From FEN-1250 sp039918615 (lineage in GTDB: Bacteria; Gemmatimonadota; Gemmatimonadetes; Gemmatimonadales; Gemmatimonadaceae), in contig JBDSHG010000024.1 in NCBI GenBank assembly GCA_039918615.1, positions 12,622-76,621 of the forward strand: a stretch of 64,000 bases of DNA, in the 5' to 3' direction. Positions 58,977 to 64,000 of the stretch are shown here, one piece after another. The notes under the pieces were generated by a model, which saw nothing but the letters and a program-made list of their open reading frames with translations, was not told where the DNA came from and did not search any database. The position numbers and the translations under genes were made by a program. How positions within the stretch are numbered: position 1 is the stretch's first letter; every line of letters starts with the position of its first letter.

Positions 58977-59398
58977 CGCGTCGTCAGCTGCTCGTGCTGC
59001 TGGCGGTGGTCGGCGTCGGCATCGCGCTCTATCTGACGCTTTACAAAGTGGGCGTGATCGGTGTCCTGAGCTGCTCGATCGGCTCGTGCGAGACCGTGAA
59101 CACGAGCAAGTGGTCCGTGCTCCTCGGCATTCCGATCGCCGCGTGGGGGCTCGCGGCGTACGTCGCGCTCCTCCTGCTCGCGGTAGCGGGGAGCAGCGGG
59201 GCGCGTGAGGCGAGCGTCCCCATCGCGAAGATGATCCTGGCCCTCGCGACGTGGAGCGTCCTCTTCTCCGCGTGGCTCACCTACCTCGAGCTGTTCGTCA
59301 TCCACGCGATCTGCATCTGGTGCGTAACGTCCGCGGCGCTGTGGGTGGTGATTCTTGCGGTTGCAGTCACGGACCTTCGCGCGGTGCGCCGGGCCTGA
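58973..59398 (+). CDS. Vitamin K epoxide reductase (VKOR) family protein
   Basis: A 141-residue membrane protein with four hydrophobic segments. The first cysteine pair is in GVLSCSIGSCETVNTSKWSV (about residues 33-39), and the active C-x-x-C is IHAICIWCVTSAALWVVILA (about residues 113-116). Bacterial VKOR reoxidises DsbA-like proteins using quinones, replacing DsbB. The partner is the DsbA-like gene directly upstream (GTGA overlap). Confidence 0.92.
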   Translation: MTRRQLLVLLAVVGVGIALYLTLYKVGVIGVLSCSIGSCETVNTSKWSVLLGIPIAAWGLAAYVALLLLAVAGSSGAREASVPIAKMILALATWSVLFSAWLTYLELFVIHAICIWCVTSAALWVVILAVAVTDLRAVRRA

Positions 59399-59458
59399 AG
59401 TCACGAGCTGACAAATTGACAAACGATTGTGCGGAGATGGCGCGGACTCAACGGTTTT

Positions 59459-59620
59459 GCAGTCTCCGTTTTTGTCCGTGCTTCTCCCCGTTTTTTGTCC
59501 GTATCTCAAGTGTTAGTGCCTGCGTCGCGCGATCGTGCCGACAGTGCGCTGGAACTCATGTACTAACAACTTGAGATACGGACAAAAAACGGACCGGAAC
59601 GGACAAAAACGGAGAACTGC
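59459..59620. repeat. Large inverted repeat with ~59-base arms, intergenic
   Basis: The left arm (59459-59517) starts GCAGTCTCCGTTTTTGTCCG and contains CGTTTTTTGTCCGTATCTCA; the right arm (59562-59620) is its complement, with a few small indels and about 90% identity. The loop is 44 bases and contains the CTGCGTCGCGCG element also near 25081. It lies between the convergent VKOR and MDR genes. T6 runs on both strands could act as a two-way terminator, but the length is typical of a MITE-like or REP-like element. Confidence 0.85.
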
Positions 59621-59633
59621 GCTTTGTGGTTTG

Positions 59634-60602
59634 CTATTCCGGCATCACGAACACGACCTTCTCCGAGCTCCCCGCGTCCACCGCGCGATAGACGTCGGGC
59701 GCCTCGTCGAGCGACGCTTCGCGCGCGGGCATCGGCGGCGGGATCTCGCCCAGGTCGAACGCCTCGGCGATCGGCTCCAGCATCTCCGCGCACGCCTCCA
59801 CGTCGTAGAGCAGCGAGTTGACCCCCACGAGCACGCCGCCGATTCGATAGAAATCGAGCAGCGGCAGGCTCACGTGCCCGTCCTTCGGCGCGGCGATCGT
59901 GACGATGCGACCGAAGCGCGCGATCGCGCCGACCGATGCGTCCACCCAGTAGCCGGTCGTGTCGAAGATGAGATCCGCGCCGCCCGCGAAGTGCTCGCGC
60001 ACGTCGGATGCGAAGGCCTTCGCGTCGGTGAGCAGCACGAGCGGAGGGCCGCTCGAGCGCAGCGAGTTCGAGAGGTCAGCCTCGCGCACGGCGGCGAGGA
60101 GCTGCGACGTTCCGAGCACACGCGCGAGCGAAAGCGCTGCGGTTCCAACCGCGCCCGCTCCGACGATGACGACTCGCCGGCCCTCCACCACGAGCCCGCC
60201 GCGCCGCAGCGCATTCCACGCCGTGGTGTAGGGCACGCCGCAGCTCGCCGCCTGCGCGAACGTCAGCGACACCGGCTTCAGCGCCAATCCGCTCACCGGC
60301 ATCAGGAGATACTCCGCGTGGGCGCCATCGTGGTTGAAGCCGAGCTCCGAGCCTGTCCCCCACACCTCGCGCCCCATCCACTCCTCGGGACCGATCTCCA
60401 CCACGCCGGCGAAGTCGCGTCCTGGCGTGCGCGGCACCGTCGTTTCGTGGAAGCGTCCGAGCACGTTCTTCACGTCGCTCGGATTCATCCCCGCCGCGCG
60501 CACGCGCACGAGCGCCTCGCTCTCGCCTGGCACAGGCGTCGCGATCTCTTCGACTCGCAGCGCGTCGAGGTTGCCTGTTCGATCAAAGCGTAGAGCTCTC
60601 AC
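59634..60602 (-). CDS. Quinone-oxidoreductase-type MDR without zinc
   Basis: A 322-residue medium-chain dehydrogenase/reductase with no zinc-ligand cysteines. It has VRAAGMNPSDVKNVLGRFHE, PRTPGRDFAGVVEIGPEEWM, AQAASCGVPYTTAWNALRRG and the NADPH-binding VVIVGAGAVGTAALSLARVL. Such enzymes reduce quinones or enones. GTG 60602 was chosen; the frame is open upstream but leads to implausible residues. The last residues end VVFVMPE. Confidence 0.85.
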   Translation of the reverse strand: MRALRFDRTGNLDALRVEEIATPVPGESEALVRVRAAGMNPSDVKNVLGRFHETTVPRTPGRDFAGVVEIGPEEWMGREVWGTGSELGFNHDGAHAEYLLMPVSGLALKPVSLTFAQAASCGVPYTTAWNALRRGGLVVEGRRVVIVGAGAVGTAALSLARVLGTSQLLAAVREADLSNSLRSSGPPLVLLTDAKAFASDVREHFAGGADLIFDTTGYWVDASVGAIARFGRIVTIAAPKDGHVSLPLLDFYRIGGVLVGVNSLLYDVEACAEMLEPIAEAFDLGEIPPPMPAREASLDEAPDVYRAVDAGSSEKVVFVMPE

Positions 60603-60707
60603 AGCACCTGTGTCGAAAGAGTCGGGCGGTCCAAATGGCGAAATGAACAAAAAGTTGCAGTGGGGCGTTGGTATGCCGTATGACACTTCTGCGGCCGATC
60701 CACCGTA

Positions 60708-60736
60708 TGGACGTCGTAGCCACAGAATGATACAAT
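60708..60736 (+). promoter_or_regulatory. Possible promoter for the 60863 gene
   Basis: TGGACG and TACAAT are 17 bases apart; the -10 is one base off consensus, the -35 matches four of six. A leader of about 120 bases would follow before ATG 60863. Confidence 0.4.
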
Positions 60737-60862
60737 TGGTGCCGGTTGGAGGGCTTCCGTCGTTTAAACAGTAGGTCGGCGCGGGATGGTACGCACCATG
60801 CCTCCTGAGTCAGGGCAGCCGCAGTCAGCCGAACCGAACGAACTTCAGAATTGGAGCACAGC

Positions 60863-61240
60863 ATGTTGGGTCAGCTGTTTCCCGAACGAATATTTTCCAG
60901 AAAGCTCAACCCGTCCGCCGACAAGCGGCTCCGTCTCGCGCAGGCGCGCGCCGAGGAGTCGATCGTGCAGGCACACGTCGAGAACGCGCTCATGTTCGTC
61001 GACAATCTCGCCGAGGACCTTCCATTCGATCGCGCGATCGAGACGTACGTGCGCGTGATGGGCATTCCTGAGCCGCTCGCCAGCACCGTCGTGACGCGCA
61101 CGCTCGTGGTGCTCGGCGAAGACCTCGTGCCATATCACCGCCGCGGCGCCGAGAGCGCTCGGCCGGATGAGACGGGACGTCCGCCGCTGCGCCTGGACGA
61201 CGCGTCGGACGCACGAGTTCGCACGATCCGCCGCGCCTAA
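60863..61240 (+). CDS. Small hypothetical protein
   Basis: A 125-residue soluble protein (MLGQLFPERIFSRKLNPSAD onward) with helices RAEESIVQAHVENALMFVDN and RAIETYVRVMGIPEPLASTV, then a charged Arg/Asp-rich tail. ATG 60863 has GGAG seven bases upstream, better than TTG 60851. No domain is recognised. The next gene, a GNAT, starts 15 bases later and may be co-transcribed. Confidence 0.6.
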   Translation: MLGQLFPERIFSRKLNPSADKRLRLAQARAEESIVQAHVENALMFVDNLAEDLPFDRAIETYVRVMGIPEPLASTVVTRTLVVLGEDLVPYHRRGAESARPDETGRPPLRLDDASDARVRTIRRA

Positions 61241-61255
61241 AGCCGGCGGACGCGA

Positions 61256-61795
61256 ATGTCCGGAATCCGCATCGAAGCTCTGAGCGCCTCGCCGAACATC
61301 AGCGAGGCGCTCGGCACGATGTTGATCGACGTCGTCGCGAACAACGGCTCGGTGAGCTTCATGCACCCGCTGGCGCCGGAGCGCGCGGCGGAGTTCTGGG
61401 CGGGATCACTCGCGGCGGCGGCGCGAGGTGAGCGGATCGTGCTCGGTGCATTCGACGACCGTGCGGGCGGCGCACTGGTGGCCAGTGTGACACTGCTGCT
61501 CGACACGCCGCCAAACCAGGCGCACCGCGGCGAGATCGCGAAGATGATGACGCGGCCGAGCCATCGGGGGCGGGGAATCGCATCGGCGCTCATGCGCGAG
61601 GCGGAGCGACTCGCGGTGCAGCACGGCCGCACCCTTCTCATGCTCGACACCGCGACGCTCGACGGCGCGTCGAAGCTCTACGAGGCGCTCGGATTCATCT
61701 TCGCGGGCGAGATTCCGGACTACGCGCTGACGCCGATGGGGGAGCTGACGGGGACGAGGATCTACTGGAAGCGGATTGCCGAAGACGCGAGATAG
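61256..61795 (+). CDS. GNAT-family N-acetyltransferase
   Basis: A 179-residue acetyl-CoA-dependent acetyltransferase. The acetyl-CoA-binding loop is in IAKMMTRPSHRGRGIASALM (R-G-R-G-I-A, about residues 95-115), followed by helix REAERLAVQHGRTLLMLDTA and the C-terminal KLYEALGFIFAGEIPDYALT. The substrate amine is unknown. ATG 61256 is used. It faces the acetyl-CoA synthetase gene tail-to-tail. Confidence 0.88.
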   Translation: MSGIRIEALSASPNISEALGTMLIDVVANNGSVSFMHPLAPERAAEFWAGSLAAAARGERIVLGAFDDRAGGALVASVTLLLDTPPNQAHRGEIAKMMTRPSHRGRGIASALMREAERLAVQHGRTLLMLDTATLDGASKLYEALGFIFAGEIPDYALTPMGELTGTRIYWKRIAEDAR

Positions 61796-61907
61796 GGATT
61801 CGATGCTGTAATCTCACTTATATCAGCGGCTCCAATGGATGTCGATCAACCGTGCAAACGGTCGGCAACCAACGATACACGACCGGAAACTGTTGAGTTA
61901 ATTCCGC

Positions 61908-63869
61908 CTACCCCTCCAACGACTCGTACTGCTCCTTCAGCGACGCCACCACCGCCGGATCCGCCAGCGTCGTGGTATCCCCCAGCGCTCTCCCCTCCGC
62001 GACATCCCGCAGCAGCCGCCGCATGATCTTCCCCGAGCGCGTTTTCGGAAGATCCGCGCTGAAGATGATGTCGTCCGGCTTCGCGATCGCACCGATCTTC
62101 GTCGCGACGTGATCACGCAGCTCCGCGAGCAGCTCCGGCGTCGCGCTAATTCCCTCGCGTAGTGTCACGAACGCCGCGATCGCCTGTCCCTTCAGATCGT
62201 GCGCCTTTCCCACCACCGCCGCCTCGGCTACCGCGTGATGATCGACGAGCGCCGACTCGACCTCCATCGTCCCGATGCGGTGCCCTGCCACGTTGAGCAC
62301 ATCGTCGACGCGCCCTAAAATCCAGAAGTTGCCGTCTTCGTCGCGCTTGGCGCCGTCGCCGGGAAAGTAGAGATCGGGACGGTCTTGCCACTTCGAGAAA
62401 TACGTTCGCACGTAGCGCTCGTCGTCGCCCCAGATCGTGCGCAGCATCCCGGGCCACGGCTTCGTGATCGCGAGCAACCCGCCGCCCACCTGGATCGGCT
62501 TCGCGCCGTCGTCGAGCAGCTCCGCGAAGATGCCTGGGAACGCGACCGTCGCGCTGCCTGGCGTCGTCTCGGTGATGCCGGGGAGCGGCGAGATCATGAT
62601 CGCGCCCGTCTCCGTCTGCCACCACGTGTCCACGATTGGGCACCGGTCGTGGCCGATGTGCTCGCGATACCACATCCACGCTTCGGGGTTGATCGGCTCA
62701 CCCACGGAGCCGAGCAGCCGCAACTTCGAGAGATCGTGCTTGTCCGCGTGCTGCGCGCCCCACTTCATGAACGCGCGGATCGCCGTCGGCGCCGTGTAGA
62801 AGATCGTCACGCCGTACTTCGCGCACAGCTCCCAGAAACGATCCTTCGCGGGCCAGTCGGGCGCGCCCTCGAACATCATGCACGTCGCGCCGTTCGCGAG
62901 CGGACCATAGACGATGTACGAATGTCCCGTCACCCAGCCGACATCGGCGGTGCACCAGTAGACGTCGCTCTCCTTGAGATCGAAGATCATCCGCGTGGTC
63001 ACTGCGCACTGCGTGAGGTAACCACCGGTGGTATGGACGATCCCCTTCGGCTTCCCCGTTGTGCCCGACGTATAGAGCGTGAACAGAATGTCCTCGGCGT
63101 TCATCGCCGTCGCGGGACGATTCGGCGACGCCTTGGCCATGAGCTCGTGCCACCACTGATCGCGCCCCGCCTTCATCGTTACGGGCGTTCCGCCACTTGG
63201 ATCCTCCGTCCGACGCACGACGATCACGTGCTCGATCATCGGCGTCTGCGCGACGGCATCGTCTGCATTCTTTTTCAGCGGAACCACCTGCCCGCGACGG
63301 AAGCCGCCATCCGCAGTGATCAGCACCTTCGCCTGCGCATCGACGATGCGATCGCGCAGCGACTCCGCGGAAAAGCCGCCGAACACCACCGAGTGCACGG
63401 CGCCGATACGCGCGCACGCGAGCATCGCAACGGCAGCCTCGGGGATCATCGGCAGATAGATCGCGACCCGGTCGCCCTTCTTCACGCCGAGCGTATCGAG
63501 CACGGATGCGAAGCGCGATACCTCGTCGAGGAGCTGTGCGTAGGTCAGCGTGCGCGAATCGCCCGGCTCTCCCTCCCAGATGATCGCCGCCTTGTCGCGC
63601 CGCGAACCCTTTGCGTGGCGGTCGACGCAATTCACCGATGCATTGAGCTCGCCATCCGCGAACCACTTCGCGCGCGGCGGCGTCCACTCCAGCACCTTCG
63701 TGAACGGCTTCGACCACTCGAGCTCCCGCGCACACTCGGCCCAGAAGCCCTCATAGTCCTTCGCGGCTCGAGCGTACACCTCGGGCGATGCCACGTTCGC
63801 CGCACTCCGAAACGCCTTTGGCGGCTCGAACTTGCGGTGCTCCTCGAGCAGTACATCTATGTCGGTCAT
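61908..63869 (-). CDS. acs: Acetyl-CoA synthetase
   Basis: A 653-residue AMP-forming acetate--CoA ligase. It starts EHRKFEPPKAFRSAANVASP and has the AMP-binding P-loop LFTLYTSGTTGKPKGIVHTT (about residue 265), VDTWWQTETGAIMISPLPGI (about 415) and FWILGRVDDVLNVAGHRIGT. The regulatory lysine for acetylation lies in PKTRSGKIMRRLLRDVAEG near the C-terminus. It turns acetate, CoA and ATP into acetyl-CoA. It could also feed the C2-handling enzymes at 12.5-20.5 kb, but they are far away. No operon partner is seen. Confidence 0.95.
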   Translation of the reverse strand: MTDIDVLLEEHRKFEPPKAFRSAANVASPEVYARAAKDYEGFWAECARELEWSKPFTKVLEWTPPRAKWFADGELNASVNCVDRHAKGSRRDKAAIIWEGEPGDSRTLTYAQLLDEVSRFASVLDTLGVKKGDRVAIYLPMIPEAAVAMLACARIGAVHSVVFGGFSAESLRDRIVDAQAKVLITADGGFRRGQVVPLKKNADDAVAQTPMIEHVIVVRRTEDPSGGTPVTMKAGRDQWWHELMAKASPNRPATAMNAEDILFTLYTSGTTGKPKGIVHTTGGYLTQCAVTTRMIFDLKESDVYWCTADVGWVTGHSYIVYGPLANGATCMMFEGAPDWPAKDRFWELCAKYGVTIFYTAPTAIRAFMKWGAQHADKHDLSKLRLLGSVGEPINPEAWMWYREHIGHDRCPIVDTWWQTETGAIMISPLPGITETTPGSATVAFPGIFAELLDDGAKPIQVGGGLLAITKPWPGMLRTIWGDDERYVRTYFSKWQDRPDLYFPGDGAKRDEDGNFWILGRVDDVLNVAGHRIGTMEVESALVDHHAVAEAAVVGKAHDLKGQAIAAFVTLREGISATPELLAELRDHVATKIGAIAKPDDIIFSADLPKTRSGKIMRRLLRDVAEGRALGDTTTLADPAVVASLKEQYESLEG

Positions 63870-64000
63870 GCGTCATCCATGTTGTAGTCGACGAGAATAT
63901 CTTAGCGGGCGGCCGCACGGATGCCAGCCGTCCGAGCGGATCTGCTCGTTGGCTCGCCTGCGGCGTCAGTGCTACACTTTCCTCCGTGATAGACTCTGCA
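63870..64000. other. Intergenic region, no feature identified
   Basis: The last 131 bases contain no open frame with a start that I can support and no clear repeat. The stretch is probably the upstream region of the acetyl-CoA synthetase gene and of whatever gene follows. Confidence 0.4.

Noticed and set aside
1..64000. CRISPR arrays, prophage or intact insertion sequences
   Set aside because: No regularly spaced direct repeats, no Cas, phage structural or transposase genes were recognised.

Overview
The window is about 64 kb of GC-rich (visibly well above 60% G+C), densely packed bacterial chromosome with many 4-base start/stop overlaps. Outer-membrane-type proteins, an LpxR-like lipid A deacylase, many secreted proteins with signal peptides ending in A-Q, lipoproteins, M16 and M28 peptidases and a VKOR/DsbA pair suggest a two-membraned bacterium. 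The overall gene mix looks most like Gemmatimonadota, but that is an inference: no rRNA or phylogenetic marker is present. I found no tRNA, rRNA, CRISPR array or intact insertion sequence.

Layout. 1-8.2 kb: cell-wall hydrolase, FNT-family transporter, SPFH protein, RecQ, DCC-family protein, MscS channel, outer-membrane protein, alpha/beta hydrolase plus phosphoribosyltransferase, closed by a strong bidirectional terminator. 8.9-20.6 kb: a metabolic island. On the minus strand, glycerate kinase is followed by the two putrescine genes aguB and aguA. Divergently, six genes encode serine-glyoxylate aminotransferase, malyl-CoA lyase, both subunits of malate thiokinase, hydroxypyruvate reductase and PEP carboxylase. 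Together with the kinase these are most of the dedicated enzymes of the serine cycle for C1/C2 assimilation. 20.6-28.6 kb: ArsR/SRPBCC pair, a serine-hydrolase remnant, MATE pump, a lipoprotein, LpxR-like protein, a peroxiredoxin/sensorless kinase/response regulator operon and an ice-binding-type lipoprotein.

28.6-35.4 kb: two divergent lipid operons. The minus operon joins a serine-palmitoyltransferase-like enzyme, an acetoacetate-decarboxylase-fold protein, a diacylglycerol-kinase-family lipid kinase and a zinc dehydrogenase by three successive 4-base overlaps. The plus operon runs PlsC-type acyltransferase, TAM41-like CDP-diacylglycerol synthase, CDP-alcohol phosphatidyltransferase: three consecutive steps from lysophosphatidate to a phospholipid. 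35.4-37.2 kb: a toxin-antitoxin locus whose toxin is frameshifted, then a secreted cupin.

37-64 kb: aconitase, M20 peptidase, TupA-like ATP-grasp protein, a multicopper-oxidase remnant, a patatin fused to a ferredoxin domain, a repeat-containing envelope protein, a sortase, M28 peptidase, pseudouridine-5'-phosphate glycosidase, TPR protein, a double-domain M16 peptidase, an operon of cyclic-nucleotide-binding protein, catalytically dead SpeD homologue and membrane/TIM-barrel-like protein, a PgsA-like enzyme, DsbA/VKOR, a quinone-oxidoreductase-type MDR, a GNAT and acetyl-CoA synthetase. A family of short palindromic intergenic repeats built on CGGAGAACTGC and ACGGACAAAAACGG recurs at five places, four of them between convergent genes.
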